From Amphibalanus amphitrite (lineage: Eukaryota; Arthropoda; Thecostraca; Balanomorpha; Balanidae): DNA of 64,000 nt. The notes under the pieces are model-generated. The model was given only the letters and a program-made list of their open reading frames with translations. It had not been told where the DNA came from and did no database searches. The translations under genes were made by a program, and so were the position numbers. Position 1 is the stretch's first letter, and each line of letters opens with the position of its first letter. Below are positions 48,201 to 58,248 of this stretch, in pieces. Location of the stretch: positions 620,001 to 684,000 of the forward strand of contig NW_024881699.1 in NCBI RefSeq assembly GCF_019059575.1, given 5' to 3'.

Positions 48201-48611
48201 GCAAGAAACACGTGAACGCCACTATGAGTGCAGAGGCTAATGGACGTCAGACCTGCTAAGATTTTGTCACTTTTATGACATGCTCTGCAGCCCTCATCGT
48301 GTTCAGAACTAAGCGTTCCCTGCCGTTCGTTTGCATTATTTACTTTCGTGTTCGTTTCATGTGCAGACACCTGCAGCATTACTGCAGTCGAAGTGCTGAG
48401 TCACTGTGTATAGAGCGAGCTGAAACACATGCCGCGCACTGACGCGGTCCGCTGGTCATTGTGGGTACAGTGACCGTTTCTGACCGGAGGCGTCCGTTGC
48501 AGATACTACTACAAGCCGGGCATCCTGGAGCCAGTGGTCGGCCGCCGTCTGGTCTACGCCTTCGGGCCCAACGCCGACTGGAAGACGCCCCCGGATGTGT
48601 CCCTCGTCTGA
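29743..48611 (+). CDS. ETS-domain transcription factor, ESE/ELF3-like, six coding exons
   Basis: Sequence-specific nuclear DNA-binding regulator (GGAA core sites). Exons: 29743-29779, 40895-40969, 41275-41340, 41561-42148, 45390-45591, 48503-48611. All are GT..AG with matching phases, giving 358 codons. Residues 61-250 are Pro/Ala/Tyr/Ser-rich and look like a disordered activation region. A basic patch (SRRRNRRQK) precedes the C-terminal ETS domain (about 260-345), which opens KLWQFLLALLHD. Recognition helix MTYEKLSRAMRYYY has Arg320 and Arg323. GRRLVYAFG closes the winged helix. The helix and wing favour the ESE group (ELF3/ELF5/EHF) over E74, Yan or PDEF. No Pointed domain is visible; it may be absent or on a missed exon in the 11-kb intron 1. 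Exon 1 is the least certain. Confidence 0.85.
30659..30707. repeat. short perfect-stem hairpin
   Basis: TGCCCAGATATG at 30659 is exactly complementary to CATATCTGGGCA at 30696-30707. The ~25-base loop is made of GATATGATGTGC words that continue in the following 40 bases. Confidence 0.6.
30788..31647 (+). mobile_element. modular CACGTG element, copy B (860 bp)
   Basis: Starts CGAGCGAGCGAGCGCAGCG and ends GGCGTTTTACTGG. TATTA occurs at both borders (30783-30787, 31648-31652). Five ATCTC-type modules start near 30897, 31070, 31228, 31353 and 31480, each followed by a CACGTG palindrome (near 31003, 31177, 31324, 31452, 31588). Near the 5' end it has GGCCCGGCCC repeats; near the 3' end TCGCTCGCTCG pairs with the 5' terminus. 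Lies in intron 1 of the ETS gene. Confidence 0.87.
31957..32231. mobile_element. TA-target MITE, long form (275 bp)
   Basis: GCCGTTTTCACGACGG ends with TA at 31955-31956 and 32232-32233. Interior words GGTGCACATCTGGTAC match the short form at 23922. An extra ~165-bp block lies between two copies of GGTGCAGATYTGGTCAAATC. Confidence 0.88.
32240..33530. other. ETS intron 1, no feature recognised
   Basis: AT-rich intronic sequence with a C homopolymer near 33259-33271. No exon recognised. Confidence 0.4.
33540..36480. other. ETS intron 1 with CpG-rich patches
   Basis: Three GC/CpG-rich patches (about 33540-33960, 34640-34930, 35870-36440) alternate with AT-rich sequence. They could be alternative promoters or enhancers of the ETS gene. 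No exon with a matching splice phase or domain was identified. Confidence 0.35.
36471..36830. repeat. two small tandem repeats in ETS intron 1
   Basis: First, two ~42-bp units opening CTGCATCG and containing TGATCAAAGRGGAT (about 36471-36540). Second, about three degenerate 45-60 bp units with GGGATATCC and CTCGGTACG words (about 36709-36830). Confidence 0.5.
36840..38640. other. ETS intron 1, no feature recognised
   Basis: CpG-containing patch near 37860-38090. No exon recognised. Confidence 0.35.
38649..39571. mobile_element. piggyBac-like non-autonomous element
   Basis: TTAA at 38645-38648 and 39572-39575. The termini begin CCCGGCAGTTGCTGGGG and, reverse-complemented from the right, CCCGCGAGTTGCTGGGG. 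CCC..GGG ends with a TTAA target are the piggyBac signature. Subterminal GGCGTTAAACGCCCCC palindromes lie at both ends. The interior has AGGTCA repeats (TCAAGGTCA near 38833 and at 39001) and no transposase. Confidence 0.82.
39576..40890. other. ETS intron 1, 3' part
   Basis: No additional exon recognised. GC-rich open frames at 39625-40015 and 40459-40816 lack domains and coherent splice phases. Confidence 0.4.
40895..40969 (+). CDS. ETS gene coding exon 2
   Basis: Acceptor GTGTTGCAG, donor GTGAGT. Encodes DLMMLPADLQDVNIEYFPGH and SQPH. Phase 1 at both ends. Confidence 0.7.
41042..41116 (+). repeat. (CT)n microsatellite in ETS intron 2
   Basis: About 75 bases of nearly pure CT between exons 2 and 3. 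It is the exact complement in composition to the (GA)n tract after exon 4. Confidence 0.97.
41275..41340 (+). CDS. ETS gene coding exon 3
   Basis: Acceptor CTTTCAG, donor GTGAGT. Encodes YLTPVEATTTLDAPARFTAS and HS. Sixty-six bases, phase 1 at both ends, so skipping it alone keeps the frame. Confidence 0.7.
41561..42148 (+). CDS. ETS gene coding exon 4 (Pro/Ala/Tyr-rich)
   Basis: Acceptor TGGTGCAG. The donor GTGAGAGAG is the first repeat of a (GA)n tract. 588 bases: acidic start (TNLDDSRLEP), then repeated PSPPAW/PSPPRP and YxxPP motifs, then the basic SRRRNRRQK. No folded domain is visible. Confidence 0.8.
42151..42220 (+). repeat. (GA)n microsatellite starting at the ETS intron 4 donor
   Basis: About 70 bases of pure GA beginning inside the 5' splice site (AAAG|GTGAGAGAG). 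The donor consensus GTGAG is itself the first repeat. Confidence 0.97.
42221..45389. other. ETS intron 4, no further feature recognised
   Basis: Includes a GC-rich patch (42490-42760) with GGCACGGCCACGGTCAT-type short repeats. No exon recognised. Confidence 0.4.
45390..45591 (+). CDS. ETS gene coding exon 5 (ETS domain, first part)
   Basis: Acceptor CTGACAG, donor GTAAGG. Encodes KIGKLWQFLLALLHDKSH through FKFVQSEAVARLWGSRKG to MTYEKLSRAM. The second recognition arginine is split across the intron. Confidence 0.95.
45592..48502. other. ETS intron 5, CpG-rich patches
   Basis: CpG-rich at about 46880-47680, with long open frames on both strands and no domain. No exon recognised; a regulatory CpG patch is possible. 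Confidence 0.4.
48503..48611 (+). CDS. ETS gene coding exon 6 (ETS domain end)
   Basis: Acceptor GTTGCAG. Completes Arg323, then YYYKPGILEP, VVGRRLVYAFG and a short tail ending DVSLV before TGA 48609. Confidence 0.93.
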
Positions 48612-50860
48612 ACGAGCCGAGTCGGAGTCGGAGTCGTTCAGGGACTCCCGGTCGGCCGCCGCAGCTGAACTCTGGACTCGCGCGTCCGGCACCGGAATCT
48701 GCGGTGGACTCAGCGCAAACCAGCGACCGACCAAAACAGAGCGACTGCGGAGGCAGCGACTGGCACTCGGACAAACTGAAAATGGAGTCGCCATGGCTCG
48801 CTCTTGCTGTACGCGGACGCAGCTTCAGGCCGTGGACAGCCGGTATCTTATCCCGTGCCTTTTTAGTGCCTGGAGGGCAGGTCGCGTGCCCGCTGAGTGG
48901 TCCAGAGCAGGCCGCTTCCGCCGGAGGCCGTCAATGCTGCCGCGGTGGCTGTGGTTCGAGTCGGGACAGTGTGAGCCGCTGCTCTATCAGCGCCGTCACG
49001 ACCGGACCGAGCGAGCAGGGCCGCCGACCCCGCTGTTTTCCCGACATACGCTGCAGCACAACGTCATCAACAGCGTGCGAACGCCACGCGCGCCGGCAAA
49101 CAGCGGTACCGCCGCCGCCGCTCGGAAACGCGTCCGATCTCAGCAACGCACGTGTGGAGGAAACTTCCACACGCTAAACGTGGACGCGCTTGTAATTGAT
49201 TTTTCGCAACTTTTGTGTAGGTGTTGCATGAAACGTGTACTTTTGTAGACATGTGTGACAAACTGGGAGAGTTTGATATTCCCAAGACGTTGCGCTAGCG
49301 TTTTAAATGTTCATTGTCAAATATGGTAACGTTATTGTCAACAAACTTGCGTTCAACGCAGCCTTTCAAAGCAATGCCACATCGGTGGCTGTTGGGCACT
49401 GACCCGACTGGCGCGCTCCGTGCCAGGCATTCCACTGCGCCCCACGTGCCTGTCTTTGGAGCCCCACCTCCGGGACGTGCCCCGTGGTGTTCCGCCGCCC
49501 ATCCCCACCCACCCCACGACCAGCCGCAGTGTCCGGGACGGCCTGCCGCTTCCGGCGCCTCTGTCACCCCCGGTCCGACCACCGCACCCGCGGTCTCCGA
49601 CCCGCCGCTCGTGGGCCGCAGGGGGCTGCTCCAGATGTGCTCCCGGAGCTGTACCAGCTGCGGACACTGCGGGGTCGCGTGCCGCGCCGTCACCTACTCC
49701 TGGGGGGACGAGGAAGTCCTGTTCCGAACTCTCCCGCGCCCCCCCCCCCCCCACGTGGCGCGGGAGCCGGCGGCGGCGATGCGGGCGGTGGTCCGGGGAT
49801 TTTTGGCGTGGCGCGTCACGCCGCGGCGTGCCGGCCGTGCAGCGGCGGCGGCGGCGGCGGCGCTGCTGATTTCAGGAGACGCCGTTCGTGTGGGCCGCCG
49901 GCAAACAGGGCCACTTGCGGCCCACCGAGCGCACGAGCTTTTCGGGCAGAACTTGCCGACGGTACCGACCGGTGCGCTGCGCCGCTCCGTGGGCCCGTGC
50001 CGGGCACCGAGGACGCTGTTTGAACTTGGCAGCGGGGTGGTGGGCCCCGGCCGACCGGCCGCTCGCCTGACGGGCACGCCGCTCGCCAGATCGGCCCTCG
50101 GATCGGCGGCGGTCGTCGCGTGACACAACTGCAGGCTATCAGGGGCACAGCACACGGTCTAACGGGTTTTCTGGGAGTGGCCGTTCGGCGGGCCGGGGCC
50201 ACTCGCCACCATGCGGCCGCACATGCAACTGATACAGATGTAGGCTGTGTTCGACGCTTTCACAACCGGCGACGCCGGCCTGCATGTGCAAGTGTGCTTG
50301 TAGCTGCCGGCTGGACGGTCACGAAGAGCCACGGCCGCGCTCGGCGCTGTCTGCAGGCCGTCTCTCCCCTGTCTGCAGGGCTGTCTTGCTGCAGCGTTCG
50401 GCGCTGTCTGTAGGGCGGAGTTGGCCAGGCCGCTCCGTTCCCGCGGCCTGGTCTCGTACCTGACCATATGTCCCGTCTCGCCCGAGAGGCTACCAGACAA
50501 GAGGGTTGTTGAAAAATGTACATAATGTCAAGAGATGTTCTGCCATCGCCGTCGGGTCACATGGACCACTCGCGAGAACCCCGCAGCGTAGAATTCCACA
50601 GGCGATGATGTGCTTTAAGATGTAGAAGGCCTGCAATGTGTGGTCTGTTTTGCGGTGTTCGGCGCTTCCGTGTGCATGTTGATAAGAGTTTTGGTACTGT
50701 GAGAGGTATTTATATGCGTCTGATGCGAGTGTACAACTGTGCGATGTAAATAGAATGGAGCAAGCGATTCCATGACTTGACTGCCGGCCATGGTCATAGT
50801 TTAATATTTACTGGTATTTATTGTTGTATTTAATCATGCAATGCTCAATACAGACCAGAA
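48612..50860 (+). other. probable 3'UTR and downstream flank of the ETS gene
   Basis: Very GC-rich to about 50460, then AT-richer. Open frames of 238 and 269 codons (48461-49177, 49314-50123) are composition-driven and show no recognisable domain. No AATAAA was seen; AATACA near 50848 is a possible variant signal. Confidence 0.35.
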
Positions 50861-51060
50861 TCGGATAGTCGTCTTTATCGTGGTGAAACATCTCCAACGA
50901 GATTGAATGGACGTCGAGGAGCCTCTTGGCACTTTGTCCTTAGTGCGGTACAACACCTGCTTCTAAAGCATGTGGGGTCGAACAGGAACATGTCTTATCA
51001 GGGTGTTTGAGGAACTGGTGGCCTCTGGGTAGGAGGAAATAGTCTTCGCCACTGAATGAT

Positions 51061-51112
51061 CACTGCGTCTCAGTTACCGAGTGACTGACGAGCCTCAGTT
51101 ACTGAGTGACCG
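51061..51112. repeat. GTGACC satellite, left part
   Basis: CCTCAGTTACTGAGTGACCGCT-like unit directly before the 51115 element, matching units that resume at 52960. Confidence 0.6.
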
Positions 51113-51114
51113 CT

Positions 51115-52952
51115 GGGGCATTCCACGATAGATCGTACCAGGCCCGTCACCCTCATCTCTCAGATTTTAATGAAAATCGGTCCTAGGGGTAATCATAGGC
51201 CCCAAAGACGCCTGGCAAAATATCAGACTTCTCAGATCAAAACTTTTTGAGTTATATTGCATTACATTTTTTTAACTTCGGTTTGTAACGGTGAGTTTGA
51301 TGGCCTATAACTCAAGAACGGGTTGAGCAACCAACAAACAGTAAACAACACTAAGCTTGCAATGAATCAGCCTCTAATGACTTTTGGGACCAAAATTTTT
51401 CACATTTTTATTTTTTCAAAATAAACTTCATGTCATTGCAAATCGACACGCAAAAAATTAGAAAGGTGTTCTTTCTATAAGTTCCTCATTTTCCCGCAAA
51501 CAAAATGGGTTTCGGAGGGGTCGATACGACCCCAGCACGCCGTTTCGCTTCTAATAGAGCTAGAGCCTCGTGGAAAAAACGAGCGTGTGTGCCATTACAA
51601 GTCGCAGCGATTGATACCCGATTTTAAGGTCTCAGGTTAACCGGTAGGGTCTGAGGTCAGGTCAAGTGACTGAAGTTACGGGTTCGGTTTTTAGTAAATA
51701 ATTTCGCAAAAAATGGCCGCAGAGCCGCGATTTTGGCATCATTGTGTTCGCCTAGCTCAGGTGCATCGAATGGTATACTTTTTGCTAGGGTGAGGTCAAC
51801 TTAAGTAGTTGACCTCGGGTCAAGGTCAGGTCAGAGCCCCTCAGGTCACGAAGCTGGGCAAAGGGTATCATATGGCATATCATTCGATTCGGAAGGTCTT
51901 CCCGAGTCCATTGGTGGCTTCCGCGACTCTCTAGCTCCATTTGATCGGGAGTTATTGATGAAAAACTCGTACCACCCTAGTGACGTCATAAATGACGTCA
52001 CGCAAGGTTAACAATGCAAAAGTGAAGCATTGGACTTTGCAAGGAGTGCATGAAATCACGATACCATGTACGTGAGATAGTTTTAGATCATTCTCGGCGC
52101 CAAAATAACAGTTTTTTATATTTCCCCATTGACTTATAACAATGATGTCACGTGACCGACCTGACCTCATGTAACCTTAAAAAAAATTCCCAGATAGGTA
52201 TACAAGTTGTGAGACCTCTGGAGGATACCATGGATGCGTCCTGTAACTTTCATCTCGGACAGCTATGGTCATTGGCTTTCAAAACAATGTCAGAACCAAA
52301 CAGCCCTTTTCACCCTCGCGCTTATAGGAAAGAGGGTTGGATGAACCCTCTTTTCACTTTTTTTCAGATGACTCAGACTTCAATTGAAATTTCAGTAACC
52401 CGTGATGTCACTAGGCAGCTTTACCACGCCATTTGTAAGCTCCCTCCCGAAATCACTATTCGAAACCGTTATCGTGACGTAAAATAAATACATTTATAGA
52501 AAGAACACCTTCCTAATTTTTTGCATACTTCTTAACAATGAGCCAAATATTCTTTTAAAGAAATAAAAATTCAAAAAAATTTGTTCCCAAAGTCCAAAAA
52601 ATACAAATGAAAGAAAACTCGATATGTCATATATCAAAAATAGCGTATTTTTCGAAATTTCAAAAATACATATTAATCTCTGTTTCATTGCAAGTTCAAT
52701 GTTATAGGTATAACATTTGGCATTTGAATAATCCGTCTTAGAATTACAGCACGCCAAACTTAGCGCTGCAAAGCAAGATCCAAAAAATGTTATAGGTACC
52801 CTATAACTCAAAAAATACTTATCTGATTAGCCTGAAATTGTTACAGGTGGATTCAGAGCCCCTGATTACCATTGAGACCAATTCTCGTCAAATTCCGAGA
52901 GATGAGGGTGTCAAATTGGAAAAAAGTGGTACGATCTATCGTGGAATGCCCC
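51115..52952. mobile_element. 1.84-kb inverted-repeat DNA transposon, non-autonomous
   Basis: Left end GGGGCATTCCACGATAGATC; the right end is its inverted copy at 52927-52952, with matching continuing through GTACCA. A second inverted pair, TTAGAAAGGTGTTCTTTCTA near 51459 and its complement near 52495, lies deeper. The interior has TCAAGGTCA at 51820 and further AGGTCA words, but no transposase. It interrupts a GTGACC satellite; the target duplication is obscured by the satellite. Confidence 0.8.
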
Positions 52953-52954
52953 CA

Positions 52955-53290
52955 CAGTGACTGACGGGCCTCAGTTACTGAGTGACCGCTGTGACCGGCG
53001 AACAGTGACCACAGTGACCGGCGGGCAGTGACCACAGTGACTGACGGGCCTCAGTTACTGAGTGACCACTGTGACCGGCTAACAGTGACCACAGTGACCG
53101 GCGGGCAGTGACTGCTGTGGCCGGCGGGTCTGGGTCACCGAGTGACCGAGCTGTCTGGGTCTGGTCACCGAGTCTCGATCTGGGTCACCGAGTGACCGAG
53201 ACCGAGTGACTGGGGGCGGGGGCAGTGACCACAGTGACCGGCGGGCAGTGACCGCTGTGACCGACGGCCCTCGGTCACCGAGTGACCGGT
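52955..53290. repeat. GTGACC satellite, right part
   Basis: Tandem ~30-34 bp units such as CAGTGACCACAGTGACCGGC, with a higher-order duplication (about 52958-53040 versus 53037-53110). Confidence 0.8.
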
Positions 53291-53885
53291 CTGACCGACA
53301 GCCGCGGTATCGCCGACGTCCCCCGTGCGGGATTCACCAGCAGCGCTCCTCCGCCGTCCACATACGCCGATAGCGCCGATCGTCTGCCTTGGAGCCCCGC
53401 CACTGCACTGGCGGCGAGGATAGTGCTTTGGCACCTCTCTTTTGTTCATCAATTTTGCCTTAAAAATACTCATAAGTACCTAAAGAAAAGCTCTAGGGGT
53501 AGGTAAACGTCTCACCAAAAGGCCGACCATAAAACAAAAACCAGATATCTGCTGGCTGTTTGATGTAAGGAATTGAAGAATATTGTCCATATGCTTGTTT
53601 TGTTTGTTTATTTAGTCTCGAACATCCACAGGCATATGAGCCCATTCGAGAACGAACTAATTTTCGTGGTGTTAAACGTCATTTGTGATATCATGCATTT
53701 GTTTTATAAGTGAATGACACATGACGTCCAAAAACATAAAAAGTTAAACGTTTATAATCGCTCATCATTACAAAAAAAAATATTATCTCACGAGTTATTA
53801 GAAAAAGACTTTTCCGAGCAGCGTATGTACAATGGCCGTTTTTCAAGGAAATTCGGTGCAGTAATCGGAGCGGATGGTCGTTGGC
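53291..53885. other. spacer, no gene recognised
   Basis: No exon or bounded repeat recognised before the LINE target duplication. Confidence 0.4.
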
Positions 53886-54675
53886 CGGCTCAAACGGTAT
53901 TTTTTTTTTCCACTTTATTTTCAATACAATATAACATTTTCATGTGCACACTTTGGTTTTACACTTAGCATACCTTACATTACACATTAGGTAATACATT
54001 GCATACTTCCATTTCACACACATTTTTTCCTGCCCCGCCCCGCATCGCCCCGCGAAATTACACATATTCCCGTTCTCGCTGGGGCGATGCCCCAGGCCGC
54101 CGGCCGGGCCCGCGACCCGTCAACCCGATAGGTTGGCGAGCCGCGCGCCCGGCCGGCCGGCCGACCCTTTATAGTGTCGGCCTCCGGTTAGCCGGGTTGG
54201 GTTAGGGGCGGGCAGGACGCGTGAACTCCTTTTTCCCGTGGCTCCATCGTCCTCAGCTATAGGGACAACACTACGGAAACAAACACCATCGTGCGTGCAC
54301 AAACACCGGTCGTGGTGGCTGTTGCCACCCCGACCTCTGCCCCCGCCCGCGCCGCCCCGCACCTCGGTGCGTCTACTCACGCGAGGCGGCGCCCCCTGAC
54401 CACCGGCCCGCCCCACGGGCCACAGGCGGTCCGAGGGACGGGCCGGCGGCCCGGCCTGCCCAGCATATGCTGGGGGGCCGGGCACGGGTTGGCCCGGATG
54501 GGGTAGGGCGGGGGCCACAAATCGCACGAGGCGACGCTAACTCAATAATCACACAACAGAGCCAAGAGGTGCCACCCCTGGCCACATAGCCTCTTGGCAA
54601 GCGACAAGATCTCGAGTCCCCCAACCCCACCTCCCCCCCTCCCTACCCACATTTACTAAACGGCACTCTGTACAT

Positions 54676-55756
54676 TCAGCTAAATACATCATCTATGGAT
54701 ATTTCAAATATAGTTGAGTGGTCCCTGTCCACTACAAATTTCCACCTCTCTCTAAATTTTTCTAACGAATTTTTGTTTTTTGCAATTACTCCTTCTGCAC
54801 GACAATGGTTTATGATCCCTCCTATTGCCCCGTTTAATGACGGTCTAATGTAATCTTCTCTTAACTTACATGATGTTATATATTGTTTGCAGAGCAATAG
54901 TATCAAATTTACTACATCAGGGGCTTGTGTATACCCAAATATTACCGTGCTGACGGAAACAAAACTATCGGGGAGATCAAACTTATTCTTAAGCCGGGGC
55001 AGTACAACATCCCAAAGTCCAGTAACATCTTCACAGAGGTAGAAGAAATGTTGCAGGGTATCGACCTCAAAACAGGTTCTACACAGCTTGCTCCCTATAA
55101 CGTTTCGGGACCAAAGGAATTTGCGGGTTGGAATATACCTGTGAAGGATGCGATACTGCAGGGACTGAAGTTTAGTAGACGTGGTACATTTATATGGCAA
55201 TTTATATATACTTTTCCAGCATTGAATATGAAATCCCTCTTCTTCCCACTTACTCTGGGCGGTTGGAGACCGCCATACCAAAAGGGAATCGTAAAACTGC
55301 TGGTTTTGAAGAGATCTCAAGCAAATTTCTTTGTCTGCACTTATATTTATAAGACAACAACTCCTATCCTCGGGGCTCAATGGCGTTTGATGGTCATGTT
55401 TAATTAAGTTTTTCCACTTCGTTGGTATTGCATTTTTAATGCTCTGAAAACTAAGGAAATGTATTCTAGCCTGTGGGTACTTTGTTTTGAACCTGTTAAA
55501 ATTCAATAGGGATCCATCTGCTTCAACTAAATCATCAACAATTTTCACCCCTATTTCGTATATCTGTTTCAAAAACACCGGCTTTCTATCTACATTTATA
55601 TTATCGTTATGCCAAATGGACTCCAGTCGAGCTTGCTTTGCACTTTTAACTTCCGTCGAAAACAAAGTCTGATATAGCTCAATTATTGACTTATAAAATT
55701 GCGGTATGCTCGCTTCTTTAACAAACCGTTTGGCATTACGATTTTTCAGTAAGTCA
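54676..55756 (-). pseudogene. LINE ORF2, C-terminal portion
   Basis: In-frame continuation of the reverse transcriptase after removal of the insertion, reading to a stop at 54676-54678. Numbered from Met at 55665, it carries the L1/Tx1-type CCHC knuckle Cys195-Cys198-His206-Cys211 in CRTCFEVDTLQHFFYLC. There is no internal stop, so the break is due only to the insertion. Confidence 0.88.
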
Positions 55757-55759
55757 TTA

Positions 55760-56461
55760 CGGAGCGAGCGAAGCGAGCGTAGTCTTTCCTTAGATTAACG
55801 GAAATTTCTGAGTATGAGCGGCCGGCCGGCCGGCCGGCCGGCCGGCCGGCCGGCCGTGGTCACGCTTTTGCGAGGCTTATATCTCAGCAACCACTTGACC
55901 GATTTACACGCGGTAATTTTTGTAGGGTAGCTTCATTCCTTCTACCAAGTATTGGACTATTCCCGATGCATGTGGGTGACCCCTTATGCACGTGCCACGT
56001 GCAAAACGAAGAGGTGTCACTTTTGTAATTGTTGCAATATCTCGGTAACTACTTGGCCGATTGCGCTGAAAGTTGGCATGTAGGTAGGCACCCACTAGGC
56101 ACTGCATATCCATGTGCCAGAGTTGGGGTGCTGCTGCACGTGCGCACGTGCAGGGGTCGTTTCCAGATCTCGAGAACGGCTGGACCGATTGCGCTCAAAT
56201 TTGGTACACGGTTAGGGACCGGTTAGTAGGGTGCCGTGCACAAGTCAGTTGGGACCCATTTTGCACGTGCGCACGTGCAGGGTGCCGCTTCCAGATCTCG
56301 AGAACGGCTGGGCCGATTGTGCCCAAATTTGGCACATCGCTAGAGACCAGTTAGTAGGGTGCCGTGCACAAGTCAGTTGGAGGTACCCCCTCGCAATTTC
56401 GCACGTGCAAGGCCCACCCTCTCGCTCGCTCCGTTAGTCGCCCCAAAAGGCGTTATACTGG
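55760..56461 (+). mobile_element. modular CACGTG element, copy C (702 bp), inside the LINE
   Basis: Starts CGGAGCGAGCGAAGCGAGCG and ends GGCGTTATACTGG; TTA at both borders (55757-55759, 56462-56464). Four modules with motif starts near 55880, 56037, 56164 and 56290. Palindromes: CACGTGCCACGTG near 55989, CACGTGCGCACGTG near 56136 and 56264, CACGTG near 56402. A (GGCC)n run lies at about 55822-55855. Nearly identical to 58967-59660. Confidence 0.92.
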
Positions 56462-58248
56462 TTAAGCTTATATTTGCCAATGCGAGCCTGCAGGAGTTGG
56501 CACCACTGTGAGTTTCCGTTTGTGTAAATCCTTTTAATCCATTGTAATCTCAAAGCTTCGTAGCTTTTGAAAACGTCAGGGGCCTTCAATCCTCCGTCCT
56601 GAATGTTAAGAGAGAGTGAACTGTGGGCGACTTTGGGTGGTCTACCTCGCCATATGAACTTCATAAGTAGACTTTGTATTGAGTGCAGATCTACTTTAGG
56701 AATAGTCGAGATTGACGTTACATAAACTAGCTTGGAAATCAACAAAGACTTACAAATGGTAATACGACCTTTAATGGTCATATTTCTTTGGCACCAGCTA
56801 TTTGTTGCATTTCTAATACTCTGTATAATCGGCGCTATGTTCTCCTCATCACATTGTTTTGTGGCACTGTGAATGATTCCAAGAATTTTAATTTTAGAAA
56901 CCGCTTCTATTCCACACACGCTTTCCATGTTGAAGCGTGTGGCGCCTAACCACATCATTTTGGTTTTGGATCTGTTGATTTTCAATCCTGATGCTTTTCT
57001 AAATTCATCTAATATCGATAATGCCTTTTGTAACGACTGCCGGCACTTCAAAAACATCGTCGTGTCATCGGCGTACATACTCATTTTGACCTCGGTGCCG
57101 CTTATTGAAATGCCATGAACTGCACTGTCCCTCCTGATTCTGTTTGCTAACATTTCGCCAACTAAATTGAAAAGCAATCCACTTAGTGGGGATCCTTGAA
57201 AAGTGCCACGGGCACAATCAAACCAGTCAGACGTGTAACCATTGTTGCAAACAGCAAGCAGCGCTCCTTTATATAAAAGCTTTATCCAGGCAATCACGTC
57301 CGGTCCAAAATTGAACGCTTCTAGCGTGTACCATATGAATTTATGTTCAATGGAATCGAATGCGCTTTGGTAATCGACTGCTAATAAAATGCCCTCAATG
57401 TCGTCAGCTTCACAATAGTTAATTACATCGGAAACCAATCTTGTATTTTCGCCTATATACCTTCCCTTCAGGAAGCCGGTTTGGTTCTTATTGACTATTT
57501 TGTCAATCACTTTATTCACTCGCATTACTATTACTTTTGCTATTAATTTGTACATGACATCGAGGAGGCATATAGGTCTCTTATTGGTTATCAGTTTTTG
57601 ATTTCCTTTCTTGGGAATGAGCGTTAACACTCCCCGCCTGTGTGTTACAAAAAGCTCACCGTTTTTAGCATCATTAAAATATTCCACTACAATGTCGCCT
57701 ATCTCATCCCAAAAGAAGGAGAAAAATTCAGCTGAAAATCCTGAGACACCGGCGACCTTATTTCTTGCCATGGTGGCTAGAGCAATACAGCATTCCTCTT
57801 TTGTTATATCTCCTTCACAGCTAAATTTATCCTCCTCGGAAAGTCTGGGATCATTATCACTGAGTGCAAAGGAATTCATGTGATCTGTTAGCACAGGATT
57901 TGATGCGTATAGTTGTTTAAAATGTTCTACGCATTTTCCGAGAATCTCTTTATGACCGTAAACAAAAGATCCATCTTGATTTTGTAACACATCTATCCCT
58001 CTACGAGCTGATCTTTGCTGAACTGTCCTCAAAAAGTATTTAGTCGGTTTCTCACCTTCCTCTATCCATGCTGCTTGCGACCTTGTCATCGCAGCTCTAC
58101 CTCTTACCAGCTTGATGTCCTCTAACTTACATTTTGCGACTTCGTACTTTTTCTTTATTTCTTCCGTCGGGGAGACGGCGATGAGCGCCTCCAGCTCATT
58201 CAAATACTTATACATGTCGCTCTCAGTCTGTCGTAATTCGCGCGCTAG
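56462..58248 (-). pseudogene. LINE ORF2, reverse transcriptase portion
   Basis: Open from the truncation point (first ATG 58215) to the inserted element. Numbering from that Met: RT block with PKKGNQKLITNKRPICLLDV (201-220), QTGFLKGRYI (245-254), catalytic DYQSAFDS (281-288), RGTFQGSPLSGLLF (336-349) and YADD (381-384). All catalytic Asp are present. The arrangement is typical of the L1/Tx1 group. It lacks the upstream apurinic endonuclease; translation would stop about eight codons into the inserted element. Confidence 0.92.

Larger units (their letters stand above)
53901..58248 (-). mobile_element. 5'-truncated Tx1/L1-like LINE interrupted by a modular element
   Basis: On the - strand: a 5' truncation point at 58248, a reverse transcriptase frame, an inserted 702-bp modular element (55760-56461), a C-terminal zinc-knuckle region ending at 54676, then about 775 bases of 3'UTR ending AAATAAAGTGG and A10. 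The endonuclease and any ORF1 are missing through truncation. The frame is open on both sides of the insertion, so the LINE was young when struck. Confidence 0.9.

Noticed and set aside
48461-50123. Open frames of 238 and 269 codons downstream of the ETS stop
   Set aside because: GC-rich composition keeps several frames open at once; no domain, start context or splice support.
56029-56437. Small open frames with repeated QISRTAGPIALKFGT-like peptides
   Set aside because: They are translations of the repeated modules; the same repeats are open in several frames and on other copies, with no start or stop conservation.
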